Assembly (NCBI RefSeq): GCF_009674485.1 | Contig: NZ_WKJJ01000001.1 | Location: 584,185-648,184, forward strand | From: Pseudoduganella rivuli | GTDB taxonomy: Bacteria > Pseudomonadota > Gammaproteobacteria > Burkholderiales > Burkholderiaceae_D | Direction: 5' to 3' | Length of the DNA stretch: 64,000 bases | In this document: positions 18,511-26,855 of the stretch, piece after piece | Layout: each line of letters starts with the position of its first letter | How positions within the stretch are numbered: the first letter of the stretch is position 1 | Made by a program: the position numbers and the translations under genes | Notes under the pieces: model-generated | Told to the model about the DNA's origin: nothing | Seen by the model: the letters and a program-made list of their open reading frames with translations, nothing else | Database searches by the model: none

Positions 18511-19524
18511 ATGCGATTTACACGGAACTTTGCGGCTCGACGAAATAGTTCATCGTCGCCCGGCATTGGGGGCACTGAGCAGCTATCCCAGCTCATTGCT
18601 GAACTCAGCGCGCAACGCATATCACTGGAGCAAGACCGAAAACAATTTGCCGCCGATCGTCGCGCTGAACGACGCTGGCGCATGGGGCTGCGGTTCGTGC
18701 TATTCGTACTTCCGGCGCTGTTCGGCGCGGTCCTGCTTGCCAGCACGTTGGGCCTGCGCCTTGGCCCATTAGGCAAAGTTGCAGGCGTGGTGCACATCGA
18801 CGGCGAAATTGCGCCAGGAACCAACGCTTCGGCCGACAAGGTCATCCCTGCTCTCGAAATGGCATTTGAAAGCGACAACGTTACCCAGGTGGTACTTGCC
18901 ATCGATAGCCCTGGCGGCGCACCAGTCGAATCCGAACGTATCAACAGTGCGATCGCATCTCTTCGCGCCCGCCATCCCAAACGCGTGACCGCAGTGATCA
19001 ACAATGTTGGCGCTTCTGCCGCATACATGATCGCGCTGCACGCCGACACCATCGTCGCCGGCAAGTACAGCCTGGTCGGCTCCATTGGGGCCATCATCGC
19101 CCCCTGGCAATTGGATCAAGCCATGTCGAAAGTCGGCATCACGCAGCGCGTCTACTCATCGGGGAAGCTAAAAGCTTTCCTGAATCCTTTTACACCAGTC
19201 ACACATGACGCTGATGCCAAAGCCCAGGAACTGGTGAATCGGATTGGCTATACCTTCATAGAAGAACTCCACCATCAGCGGGCCGGGAAGCTGAAGCCCG
19301 GAGTGGACTTCAGCACCGGCGAAGTCTGGAGCGGCCAGGATGCGAAAGAATTGGGGCTGGTGGATGCGGTCGGTACCATCGACAATCTGACGCTCGGGGA
19401 TGGCATCAAGGCTTACAACCTGGGGCCGCATCGGGACATGATGTCTGTGCTTGGCGGTGCGGCCAATTTGCTGTATCAGCAGTCTGTCTTTGGCATCAAG
19501 GCACAGGCTTTGACGTTGCGATAA
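18511..19524 (+). CDS. Membrane-anchored S49 (SppA/SohB-like) serine peptidase
   Basis: A 337-residue inner-membrane protease. A charged N-terminal region with a short coiled coil (residues 20-50) precedes one membrane helix (about 55-82). The S49 domain follows: VVHIDGEI, VVLAIDSPGGAPVESE, and NNVGASAAYMIALHADTIVA, whose Ser in GASAAY is the likely nucleophile. The YSLVGSIGAI motif of SppA is also present. GAGGAGG precedes the ATG. Family members cut signal peptides and membrane proteins; in mobile elements their target is unknown. Confidence 0.88.
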   Translation: MRFTRNFAARRNSSSSPGIGGTEQLSQLIAELSAQRISLEQDRKQFAADRRAERRWRMGLRFVLFVLPALFGAVLLASTLGLRLGPLGKVAGVVHIDGEIAPGTNASADKVIPALEMAFESDNVTQVVLAIDSPGGAPVESERINSAIASLRARHPKRVTAVINNVGASAAYMIALHADTIVAGKYSLVGSIGAIIAPWQLDQAMSKVGITQRVYSSGKLKAFLNPFTPVTHDADAKAQELVNRIGYTFIEELHHQRAGKLKPGVDFSTGEVWSGQDAKELGLVDAVGTIDNLTLGDGIKAYNLGPHRDMMSVLGGAANLLYQQSVFGIKAQALTLR

Positions 19525-19602
19525 AAGAAATGGCCGCAGGTATTGAAATCAAATCAATCGATGATGTAAGCTCGGCAAAGCCATTTACATACCGGAGCTT
19601 TG

Positions 19603-20691
19603 ATGACCTTTGTCGCCGTATTGTATGCCGATTATCATCCTCTCATTGTTGCAGACTCTCTGGTTTCCCGGCGTGACAATACCGCCCCAGGTATTCCCAC
19701 ACCGTTACTGAACGATCCGGATGCACGGCCAGGGCAAGGCTACCGGCCCGTCGGGCTTGGTCGCAAATTCTGGCTGCTTCCTGACCGAAGTCTATTCCTG
19801 TATTCAGGTACGATCGGGTCTGCGCAAAAGTTGTTCGACCACTTACGCTCTTGTGTTACGGCGTCCCAGTGCTATGACAATGCTACGCACTTACATGCAA
19901 GGGAATTTCGTGAAACCCATACTCAGTGTGACTTTTCCTTTTTGGTGATCACCTCAGCTACAGGGGAAATCGAACTTTTTGCTGATGGAACAGTGCATCA
20001 GGGCGATATTCCGGGGTACGGATATGTATTGGCAATAGGCACTGGAGCTAGCCATGGACTTGACATCCTTCGGCGGTATCCCGGCATCTCAACGGGGTCG
20101 ATAAATGCTTTGCTGGGCAATGCGTTGAATGCCGCAGCCATACTGACACAAGACTACAAAGATGACTGGGGGACCGGCTCGATGATGTCAGCAGCTTCCT
20201 GTGGCGGCTACTTCGAAGTTGTACCGCCGACCCTATACGAAAAGGGCTTCGAGCACTTATATCGCGGTACGGCCCAGATATTTTTGACCAGCGACAGTCT
20301 GGGAACCATGGTATCAAGATTCGTCGCAGCCAATCAGGGAGATGAGGAGACCGTTATCGTTGTTGGCGGCAACCTTGACATGCCACTTACCCCCCAGCAT
20401 TTTCCATTGATGGCGCAAGCTTACGCCAGTACAACATTCGCGCCGACAGAAATGATACTGTTAATGACGCCCCCTTCGACGGCATCTTATCGTTTGCACA
20501 CATTGCGTTCATGGTCATATTTGCAAACGTCGTGCCGGATTGCGGTCTCCGCGAACACGCGTTCCGGACACATAGCATTTCACTCCGAAATGGGAACCCT
20601 GTCGCAACCCTCCTTGAAGATGACAGTCCTGACCTTGTCGATCACGCTACCGGTTCGAGGATCGGTGCCGGCCGATTACATTTCGAGGTGA
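19603..20691 (+). CDS. Ntn-hydrolase-like (HslV/proteasome beta-type) protein
   Basis: A 362-residue protein starting at ATG 19603 with GGAG upstream. Once Met1 is removed, Thr becomes residue 1 and the next residues read FVAVLYAD. Asp falls at position 17 (LIVADSL), the same spacing as Thr1 and Asp17 of HslV (TTIVSV...AGD). Further parallels are RKFWLLPDRSLFLYSGTIGSA and FLVITSATGEIELFADG, then AIGTGAS. It is about twice HslV length. Cytosolic threonine peptidase activity is inferred. The last 75 residues may be in the wrong frame (see findings). Confidence 0.6.
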   Translation: MTFVAVLYADYHPLIVADSLVSRRDNTAPGIPTPLLNDPDARPGQGYRPVGLGRKFWLLPDRSLFLYSGTIGSAQKLFDHLRSCVTASQCYDNATHLHAREFRETHTQCDFSFLVITSATGEIELFADGTVHQGDIPGYGYVLAIGTGASHGLDILRRYPGISTGSINALLGNALNAAAILTQDYKDDWGTGSMMSAASCGGYFEVVPPTLYEKGFEHLYRGTAQIFLTSDSLGTMVSRFVAANQGDEETVIVVGGNLDMPLTPQHFPLMAQAYASTTFAPTEMILLMTPPSTASYRLHTLRSWSYLQTSCRIAVSANTRSGHIAFHSEMGTLSQPSLKMTVLTLSITLPVRGSVPADYISR

Positions 20692-20812
20692 TGACGAACG
20701 ATAAAGCGAACCCTCTAAACCTTATGCTCGCCCGGATCGACGCGCACAGGCATTGCCCACTGTGTGCAGCGTGCGCGTAATCGTAACCTCATGCGCGTAC
20801 ACCCGATGGATA

Positions 20813-21346
20813 CTAAATCTTGAAGGTGCCATTACATTCTCGCTGGTATAGGCACGAACGGCACGTGCCGATCGAGCTCGCATGCGTCGGGAGTACGCTG
20901 CCACGCAGAATTTCTTCCCGCCGGAGCGCAAGCCCCAGGACCGTTCGCTGATCCAGCAGCCACACCTTTTTTACGGTACGCCTGCCGCCGGCCGGCCGCT
21001 GCAGCAAGAAAATACCGAAATCGCTGACCTTCATCCCGGTAGTCTTCTCGACCACAAGGCGTTGTGCCGACATTTCAATCACATCCGACATGAACAGACG
21101 ATGTCCGTCGCGTACCTTCAGTTCAACCAGCTGAATATGATCTCCAACCTGGTAAGCGCGGTCGACCCGTACACTTAACCGCACAGGACGCTGAATCGAA
21201 AATGGTTTTTCCGAATAGACCAGCCGGCCATGTCGAAGCTCCGGCGGAATCCATTTTTTCTCCGACCACATGCTGAGCAACACGCTAAGCCATACACCGC
21301 CTATCGCAACGCCCGCAACAAGCAGCAGCCAAGCAAACCAGCTCAT
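20813..21346 (-). CDS. Membrane protein of unknown function, downstream of CFI-box gene
   Basis: A 177-residue protein with one N-terminal membrane helix (MSWFAWLLLVAGVAIGGVWL) and a soluble remainder with beta-strand-like segments. A C-terminal CRSCLYQREC cysteine cluster could bind metal or form disulfides. Its ATG overlaps the stop of the CFI-box gene (ATGA, 21343-21346). It is the last gene of a four-gene minus-strand operon led by a ParM-like actin. The function is unknown. Confidence 0.6.
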   Translation of the reverse strand: MSWFAWLLLVAGVAIGGVWLSVLLSMWSEKKWIPPELRHGRLVYSEKPFSIQRPVRLSVRVDRAYQVGDHIQLVELKVRDGHRLFMSDVIEMSAQRLVVEKTTGMKVSDFGIFLLQRPAGGRRTVKKVWLLDQRTVLGLALRREEILRGSVLPTHASSIGTCRSCLYQRECNGTFKI

Positions 21347-21825
21347 GGCGTTCCTCCGCGTAAAGTGGCGATGCGTTTCACCCGCTGCCGTTGCAGCGCC
21401 AGCGACGCAAGTCCGATTACTGGGCGGAGCACCACACGCGTAACCCGCGCAGCCAGTGGATGGCGATCTAGCCAATCCGCGATCACCGGGGAGACCTGGT
21501 AGTAACGGACAATGATCTGGCGTCCAACAACCGTGCGCCGCAACACCTGGTCCCGGAATTGGCGCAACACACTGGTTTCGGGAGCTTTGCCGCCATACAC
21601 CGCTGTGGCGATGAAGCACCATGGCTTGCTACCACTGGCCGTGACTCCGGCAATGGTTCTGACGCCATCAAGATGAAACGCCGCGTGTGCCTCCAGACCG
21701 CGTTGCTGCGCATGGCGGCGTTCCAATGAGGTCCGCTTGCCATACCGGGCCTGGAGCAGCACCCGCTTTTCACAGAACCCCATTTCTGCGAGGTCCGAGG
21801 CCGTGACCTGTTTAGTTTTCTTCAT
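21343..21825 (-). CDS. CFI-box-CTERM domain protein
   Basis: A 160-residue protein. The C-terminal half carries the CFI-box motif: CFIATAVYGGKAPETSVLRQ, then FRDQVL, GRQIIVRYYQVSPVIADWL, and a final hydrophobic stretch. The N-terminal half (TASDLAEMGFCEKRVLLQAR) is basic and helical and may bind nucleic acid or protein. ATG 21825 is chosen since translation upstream to 21987 would run over the 3' part of the previous gene. The function of the domain is unknown. It is co-transcribed with the partition-like genes. Confidence 0.75.
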   Translation of the reverse strand: MKKTKQVTASDLAEMGFCEKRVLLQARYGKRTSLERRHAQQRGLEAHAAFHLDGVRTIAGVTASGSKPWCFIATAVYGGKAPETSVLRQFRDQVLRRTVVGRQIIVRYYQVSPVIADWLDRHPLAARVTRVVLRPVIGLASLALQRQRVKRIATLRGGTP

Positions 21826-21826
21826 T

Positions 21827-22108
21827 TTATTGGCCGCCACTTTCAATCGCAGGTTCAAAAAGCTCAAGGGCGGCCATGGCCCGGTCGCCGACGTTGCCGG
21901 AATTACCCATACACGGTTGCTGGCCATCGTGGGAAGCCGCCTCCGGGGCGTGCGGCACCAGCGCAAATTGGCCAATGAACCCGTCATAGGCCAATGTCCG
22001 CAAGCGGTTCACCCTCCTTGGTCCCTTGGGAAATCTGGCAAGTTCGTCAAATAAACGCGGGTTATCTGCGCGTTCCAGTTCCAGGCTGATACGCATTGTG
22101 GTACTCAT
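21827..22108 (-). CDS. ParR/StbB-like partition adaptor
   Basis: A 93-residue protein starting with ATGA overlap on the stop of the ParM-like gene. The N-terminal half (MRISLELERADNPRLFDELA, then FPKGPRRVNRLRTLAYDGFI) resembles the ribbon-helix-helix end of StbB/ParR adaptors, which bind centromere repeats and tether them to the actin-like filament. The C-terminal half is low-complexity. The assignment rests on this short match and on the parM-parR order typical of type II partition operons. Confidence 0.55.
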   Translation of the reverse strand: MSTTMRISLELERADNPRLFDELARFPKGPRRVNRLRTLAYDGFIGQFALVPHAPEAASHDGQQPCMGNSGNVGDRAMAALELFEPAIESGGQ

Positions 22109-23166
22109 CGTGCATCCCCTTCAGCAATGGCATCCAGCACAGCCCCTGACTGCGGTGCAGCTCCCGTAAGCGATTTCGCCAAGTCAAGGCCCGCATATTG
22201 AAAGCCTTTGACGTTTGCATATAGTGGCTCCCGCAGTTCCAGAATCGCATGCTGCGGAAATGCTGTCTTAAGGGCTGGCTTAAAGAAGAATGCGCCACCG
22301 CCCACAAGGATAATGTTCCTGATATCGCCGGCGTCTCCGACGTAGTGCATCATCTCGGCCACCGCCTGCTCCGGGATCTTACGTGCCAGCGGTAAGTGCT
22401 GGCTGATGTCGTACTCCTTTTGAAAAATGACCGGATTCTTCCTGGTGCGCAGTGCCGTGTCGATCAGGTCATAATCGCGGAACTGGGAGTTCGTCGCCCG
22501 CCCGATGCCATCGGCAATCGACTGCAGCACATCGAACATGCCGCGATTGACAGAATTGCTGCGCTTCTCCACCTGGTGCATGCCTTGCGTAACCAGCCAG
22601 TCAAACGTTCTGCGTCCAGGGTCAACGATCAGGCTGCGCTCCTTGCGGATTTCTGCAAGCCGGTTATGCGCCAGGCCATATGACATCAGCGCGCCGGAAG
22701 GCTGCGCGATCACCCGCGCCTTGGCAATGCGAATGCGCCGGCCGGCAGCAAGCGCGTGTTCTCCCTCGACGCGTTTCTCGACTAGGCTAACCAGCTTTTT
22801 CAATTTGAAGCTCGCTACCGGCACACCGATGATCAGCAAGTCGATACGCTCGACATTCATGTAGTACAAGGCACCCAGCAGCAACGCCAGGTATTCGTCG
22901 GTCTCGCAGTAACGGTCGTGCTGCAAGACGTTGGCGTTGAACACGTCGGCCGCCAAATGTACATCCGGACCCACCTCATAAATCAAATCGCCGACAGGAA
23001 TGCCGATGGTTCTACGTTTCGCGCCCCACCCCTCTTGCAGGTGCTGCGTTTCTGTGGGATGGGCTTCGGACGGAAACATCTCGCACTTCGGAATACCATC
23101 CTTACAGGTCACAACGAATTTGGTGTTGCCTCGACCGACGTCGACGGCACGAACGATCTGTTCCAT
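22105..23166 (-). CDS. parM: ParM/StbA-like actin ATPase (PRTRC protein D-like)
   Basis: A 353-residue actin-like ATPase. Nucleotide motifs are visible: phosphate 1 VRAVDVGRGNTKFVV at the N-terminus, phosphate 2 SLIVDPGRRTFDWLV at about residue 178, and the adenosine motif NIILVGGGAFFF at about 300. ATG 23166 has AGGAGATGCA before it; an open frame runs on to 23442 without a start signal. Proteins of this type segregate low-copy replicons. On an integrating element it would matter while the element is a circle. It overlaps the ParR-like gene by four bases. Confidence 0.82.
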   Translation of the reverse strand: MEQIVRAVDVGRGNTKFVVTCKDGIPKCEMFPSEAHPTETQHLQEGWGAKRRTIGIPVGDLIYEVGPDVHLAADVFNANVLQHDRYCETDEYLALLLGALYYMNVERIDLLIIGVPVASFKLKKLVSLVEKRVEGEHALAAGRRIRIAKARVIAQPSGALMSYGLAHNRLAEIRKERSLIVDPGRRTFDWLVTQGMHQVEKRSNSVNRGMFDVLQSIADGIGRATNSQFRDYDLIDTALRTRKNPVIFQKEYDISQHLPLARKIPEQAVAEMMHYVGDAGDIRNIILVGGGAFFFKPALKTAFPQHAILELREPLYANVKGFQYAGLDLAKSLTGAAPQSGAVLDAIAEGDAR

Positions 23167-23523
23167 TGCATCTCCTGTCTCCGTGATGAACACCAGATTA
23201 TTGGAAGTCCAGCGATCCGGCTCCCCAAAAAAGCACCTGCTCCTGGCTGATTTCGCATTCGGGCCCGGATACACCGCGCTTGCGGAACCAGTGGGGTGTA
23301 TTTCCAGCACAGCGGCGCGCTTGCCGACGGTAGCCGGCCGCAGCGCTCGTGCCGGGTCCGCGCTGGAATTCAACGACTTGGTGGCTTCCCACATCCTCGG
23401 CCTAGACACGCCTCCCACGATCAACAAACAGAGGTACACCACACCGGTGGCCTGTCAAGGGGGCGCTGGCGCGGCCACCGGCCTACTAAGTAAATTCGCC
23501 ATAAGCTACAAATTTCAAGTGAA
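23167..23523 (+). other. Gene-free stretch upstream of the ParM-like gene
   Basis: About 360 bases with no start codon that has a credible ribosome site on either strand. The minus frame of parM stays open to 23442, but the translated text is low-complexity and unlike the actin family. The stretch should hold the promoter, and possibly the centromere repeats, for the parM-parR pair. I could not find convincing direct repeats by eye. Confidence 0.4.
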
Positions 23524-23918
23524 TCAAGCCGCCTTGACTTTCGCTGAAATCCTTCCTAACCTGAATCCGCTGTCTGGAGCCGCCTCCATGGATATCGCAT
23601 CCAAAATGCGGCCGTCGCAGTCGTTACCTGCCCTTGGATTGGTTTGCACAAGCAACCACGCCGCATTGAGCAGCGCCACCATCAGCAGCCGGTTCGCCGC
23701 CATTGAGCGCGGACCTGATTCGATTTCGGCTTGGACGAAATCCAGATCGCTAGCCCACGAGGCAGCGAACAGCACCTTCTCCGGAACGCATTCCGGACTC
23801 GCCACCGCCGGCCAGACCGCGATGGCCAATATCTGCAAAAGGCCAGACCGATTGCATATGCCGACAAGTCAAGTATTGGCGGCATTCCTTCAGAGAAGTC
23901 CTTCACCCTTGTGATCAT
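23524..23918 (-). pseudogene. Frameshifted gene of unknown function
   Basis: Two adjoining minus-strand frames make one plausible protein of about 131 residues if one base is restored. The first begins with ATG at 23918 (MITRVKDFSEGMPPILDL) and runs to SAYAIGLAF. The second continues QILAIAVWPAVASPE and ends ISAKVKAA at 23524. The break falls in an A4 run at 23837-23840 (T4 on the coding strand); five bases would read GLAFLQILAIAVW without interruption. This may be a real inactivating deletion or a sequence error. No family is recognised. Confidence 0.5.
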
Positions 23919-24328
23919 CGGATTCCGATGGCGGTATGCCGCGTCGCCTTAAAGGCGTCGAGTATGTCGTTCAGCATGGGATCGTCCGACGGCTTGGTGG
24001 TAGAGCCGAGGATAGCGGCGAGAAGGACTCAACATTCAAATCCAGTTTTGGCCCGGTCAAGCCGGGGGCCAGCGTGGCGTCACGCCACACTGCCCGCTTT
24101 CAAAGTGGGGGAATACCTGCCGGAGAAATCACGGGGGTATTTGGCTGGAGCATTTTTAAGATACCACTCGCCCTGCGAGAAACCCTATCCAACCGGCGCT
24201 GTGCTACAGGCGGCATCAGCGCGGCACTAACAGCCTGACATCGATGCCGGGTGACAGGCGACCTTCGCGTGTCACAAGTCAACTGACATGCCGCGACCAT
24301 GAAAGCGCGGTGTACTGAAAGGCGCACC
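23919..24328 (+). other. Gene-free stretch upstream of the integrase
   Basis: About 410 bases between the frameshifted gene and the integrase. Short open frames are present but none has a ribosome site or protein-like composition. The one clear structure is the inverted repeat at 24251-24275, annotated separately. The stretch likely holds the integrase promoter and could contain recombination sites. Confidence 0.4.
24251..24275 (+). promoter_or_regulatory. Inverted repeat upstream of the integrase gene
   Basis: Arms GTGACAGGCG and CGCGTGTCAC (9 of 10 positions pair) flank a five-base loop, ACCTT. The centre lies 66 bases before the integrase ATG. It could be an operator for a dimeric regulator or a recombinase-binding site. 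There is no T-run, so a terminator is unlikely. Confidence 0.45.
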
Positions 24329-25408
24329 ATGTCCAGCAACAGCGATTGGAAGGCACAGCTCGACACCATTCTGAAGCGGCATAACGGGCAACATGCCGTT
24401 CGCGCAAAAGTCGTGTCACACAGCACAATGGAGGCGCGGGGAAAAGGACTATTCCGTTCTTTTGCACTGCTCCGCTCCCTGGGATACGAACCTTCACCAT
24501 ACAACTTGAGGAACCAGCACATTGGCGCATTGGTGAGATACTGGACGGCGGAACCGCCATCCCCATCCATCGCGCTGTCAGGCGGCCGAAATGCTTCTCT
24601 CCGAAGCGCACCGTACAGTGCCGCATACATTCAACAGCAACTAAGCTTTCTCCGCGTCTTCGCCGGATGGATTGGCAAACCGGGCATGGTATTGGACGCC
24701 GAGAAATACACCAAGAATCCAGCCACCGTACGCCGAACCTATACCGTCACGAAAGACAAAGGATGGAGTGGAAACGGCGTGGATATCAACACGACCATCG
24801 ATGCTGTGGCAAAGCTCGACGAATATGTGGCGGTCCAGCTGCAAATGATGATCGCATTCGGCCTGCGGCGCAAGGAGGCCATCATGTTCCGTCCGCACGC
24901 CGCCGAAGTACCAGCCTATGCTCTCCCCGCCAGTTGCGCAGTCCTGGACCGGTACATCAGCTTCCTGCGCATCAAGCGCGGTACAAAGGGTGGACGCCTT
25001 CGCTTCGCAGCAATCCGAACGCCAGAGCAGGTCAAAGCCTTAGCCGTTGCACGCACCGTCGCGCGATTCCCGCACTCGCATCTGGGACGACCTGGACTGA
25101 CGCTGAAGCAGTCGCTGGACCTGTTTAGCAATGTCGTCCGCAGTGCCGGTATCACAAAAAAGGAGTTGGGCGTGACGCCCCACGGTCTACGCCATGAATT
25201 CGCAGGCGATCTGTATTTCGAAATCGCTTCCATCCCGGCTCCGGTACGCGGCGGCGACCCCTGCTCGGACCCGGACACGTTGAAGGCTGCGTACCTCGAA
25301 GTTGCAAATCAACTAGGTCATGGGAGACGTCAAATTGTCAATGCGTACCTCGGTTCGCCGAACACGCCCAAACAAGTTGCATCGGACCATCAAGAGACAT
25401 CAACATGA
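24329..25408 (+). CDS. int: Tyrosine recombinase/integrase
   Basis: A 359-residue tyrosine recombinase with a complete catalytic set: Arg180 in FGLRRKEA, a Lys in IKRGTKGGR, His285-Arg288 in TPHGLRHE, His331 in LGHGRR and Tyr340 in NAYLG. The N-terminal 150 residues hold a SAM-like core-binding domain (YIQQQLSFLRVFAGWI). ATG 24329 follows GAAAGG; an upstream frame to 24299 lacks a site. It is the only intact integrase in the window and may move the element, although it is not next to the tRNA. Its stop overlaps the next gene (ATGA). Confidence 0.88.
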   Translation: MSSNSDWKAQLDTILKRHNGQHAVRAKVVSHSTMEARGKGLFRSFALLRSLGYEPSPYNLRNQHIGALVRYWTAEPPSPSIALSGGRNASLRSAPYSAAYIQQQLSFLRVFAGWIGKPGMVLDAEKYTKNPATVRRTYTVTKDKGWSGNGVDINTTIDAVAKLDEYVAVQLQMMIAFGLRRKEAIMFRPHAAEVPAYALPASCAVLDRYISFLRIKRGTKGGRLRFAAIRTPEQVKALAVARTVARFPHSHLGRPGLTLKQSLDLFSNVVRSAGITKKELGVTPHGLRHEFAGDLYFEIASIPAPVRGGDPCSDPDTLKAAYLEVANQLGHGRRQIVNAYLGSPNTPKQVASDHQETST

Positions 25409-26091
25409 TGAAGCACAAAACATACCGCATAGTACGGTCTGATGGCCCACAACACGGTGCCGATACCGTACCTGCACTTAAGAAAAGAGCCTATCTGCAA
25501 GATACAACACACACGCCAGCACCATCAGACCATTTCTGGAATAGCCGGATCGGAAGGTTCATGCTCAAGATGATTTCCAGATTGGTCAACACCGTACGAC
25601 TTGTGGGAAGGGATAGGCATCATCAAAACATCCGTACGTCGCGCAAGGTACTGCGAGCGGTCCGCAGTTTTTCCGAACCTGGCATGGCCGCGCGCTGCCT
25701 TGCTTATCTACGCCAGGTGGAGCCGGCCGTATTTGAAGAAGTCGTGTTGTCAGCACTGGAGGATGCAGGACTATTCGTGCTGCGCAGCCGCCGTTACTCC
25801 GGGGATGGTGGCATCGATGGAGCGGCGTGGTTGCCGACCTGGGGACTGTGTGCGATCCAGATCAAGCGCTACCGAAGCCATGTTTGCGCCGCCCATGTCC
25901 GCGAATTCTGCGATGCGGTGCGCCGCCAGTCGTATAGTGGCGGGCTATTCGTTCACACCGGACGTAGCGGCGCATCCGTGTACGATTACCTCGCTGCGGG
26001 AAAAATATATCTTGTCAGTGGTGACCGGCTGACGCGACTGGTACTGAACCACGTACTGGAGTATGGCTGCCTGCGCAAAACATCTAGTTAG
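25405..26091 (+). CDS. Mrr-like restriction endonuclease domain protein
   Basis: A 228-residue protein whose C-terminal half is an Mrr-type PD-(D/E)xK nuclease domain. A helix, EEVVLSALEDAGLFVLRSR, leads into YSGDGGIDG (acidic residue), followed by LCAIQIKRY (Q-x-K catalytic motif), then HVREFCDAVRR and GGLFVHTG. The first 90 residues are basic and resemble no domain I know. ATGATG at 25405 overlaps the integrase stop, so the nuclease is translationally coupled to the integrase. It converges with the ThiF gene, overlapping it by eight bases. Confidence 0.78.
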   Translation: MMKHKTYRIVRSDGPQHGADTVPALKKRAYLQDTTHTPAPSDHFWNSRIGRFMLKMISRLVNTVRLVGRDRHHQNIRTSRKVLRAVRSFSEPGMAARCLAYLRQVEPAVFEEVVLSALEDAGLFVLRSRRYSGDGGIDGAAWLPTWGLCAIQIKRYRSHVCAAHVREFCDAVRRQSYSGGLFVHTGRSGASVYDYLAAGKIYLVSGDRLTRLVLNHVLEYGCLRKTSS

Positions 26092-26854
26092 CGGAAGAGC
26101 CATCAACCGCTGCGCAAATCGGGGCGCTACGCTTGCTGGCCAGATTGCACACCACGCCATGTTGGCAAAGGCCCCCTGTTGAAAGTAACTCAAACAACAG
26201 CTGGACGCCATAGCGGACCACGATGTCGTTGGTGAACAAGCCTTGTGCTTCCAACGACATCCGTGCCGAACACGAAGGCCGTGCATCCTCGTCAGCCGAG
26301 ACATCCAGCAGTTCCGGGTAAAGTTCCGTGACGCATGGCAATCGCGTTGCGCCATGTTCTTTACCCGGTTGCCCCAACACGACCTGACCGTCATGCGACC
26401 TGTTGCCGAGGTCCAGCCAATAACGGTACCGGTTTCCGGCAAATAGGTATTCGTGCATGGTACGCCGTGCCGCCCGTGTATCGACACAGCTGATCAGCAC
26501 GTCCGCCAGATAACCTCCCGTCATGCGCTGTTGCCAATGCTGCTCAATGCGGCATGGCCAAGCTTCCCAATCCAAACCATAAAACAAGTTCAAGCGTGTA
26601 ATGGTGATCAGCGATTTGTGTAAGCCGACGTCGGACTGACTAAAGAGCTGGCGGCCGAGGTTGGCCTCGTTCACCTTATCAGGATCGAAAGCCTGTACCA
26701 TCAAACCATATGGATGGCCCAGTGCGCGCATGGCGATATCGAGCCGCGCGAGACAGGCTGCCATTTGCGCTCCGTTTCCACCGACGCCGGCCAGATGTAT
26801 GTGCACGCGACGCTGCAGCAGTGCAGCATCAACGGTATGCGTGGGATGCGTCAT
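26084..26854 (-). CDS. PRTRC system ThiF-family E1-like protein
   Basis: A 256-residue E1-like adenylating enzyme. The Rossmann ATP-binding loop reads HLAGVGGNGAQMAACLARL (residues about 16-34). AFDPDKVNEANLGRQLF is the conserved metal/ATP segment, DVLISCVDTRAARR follows, and Cys in RPSCSARMSL is the probable catalytic cysteine. In PRTRC cassettes this protein is thought to activate a ubiquitin-like partner. It follows the PRTRC B gene by one base. Confidence 0.88.
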   Translation of the reverse strand: MTHPTHTVDAALLQRRVHIHLAGVGGNGAQMAACLARLDIAMRALGHPYGLMVQAFDPDKVNEANLGRQLFSQSDVGLHKSLITITRLNLFYGLDWEAWPCRIEQHWQQRMTGGYLADVLISCVDTRAARRTMHEYLFAGNRYRYWLDLGNRSHDGQVVLGQPGKEHGATRLPCVTELYPELLDVSADEDARPSCSARMSLEAQGLFTNDIVVRYGVQLLFELLSTGGLCQHGVVCNLASKRSAPICAAVDGSSAN

Positions 26855-26855
26855 G

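Noticed and set aside
23000..23914. 304-codon + strand frame over the parM 5' end and the upstream gap
   Set aside because: Opposite a well-supported ParM start; low-complexity Ser/Ala text and no ribosome site.
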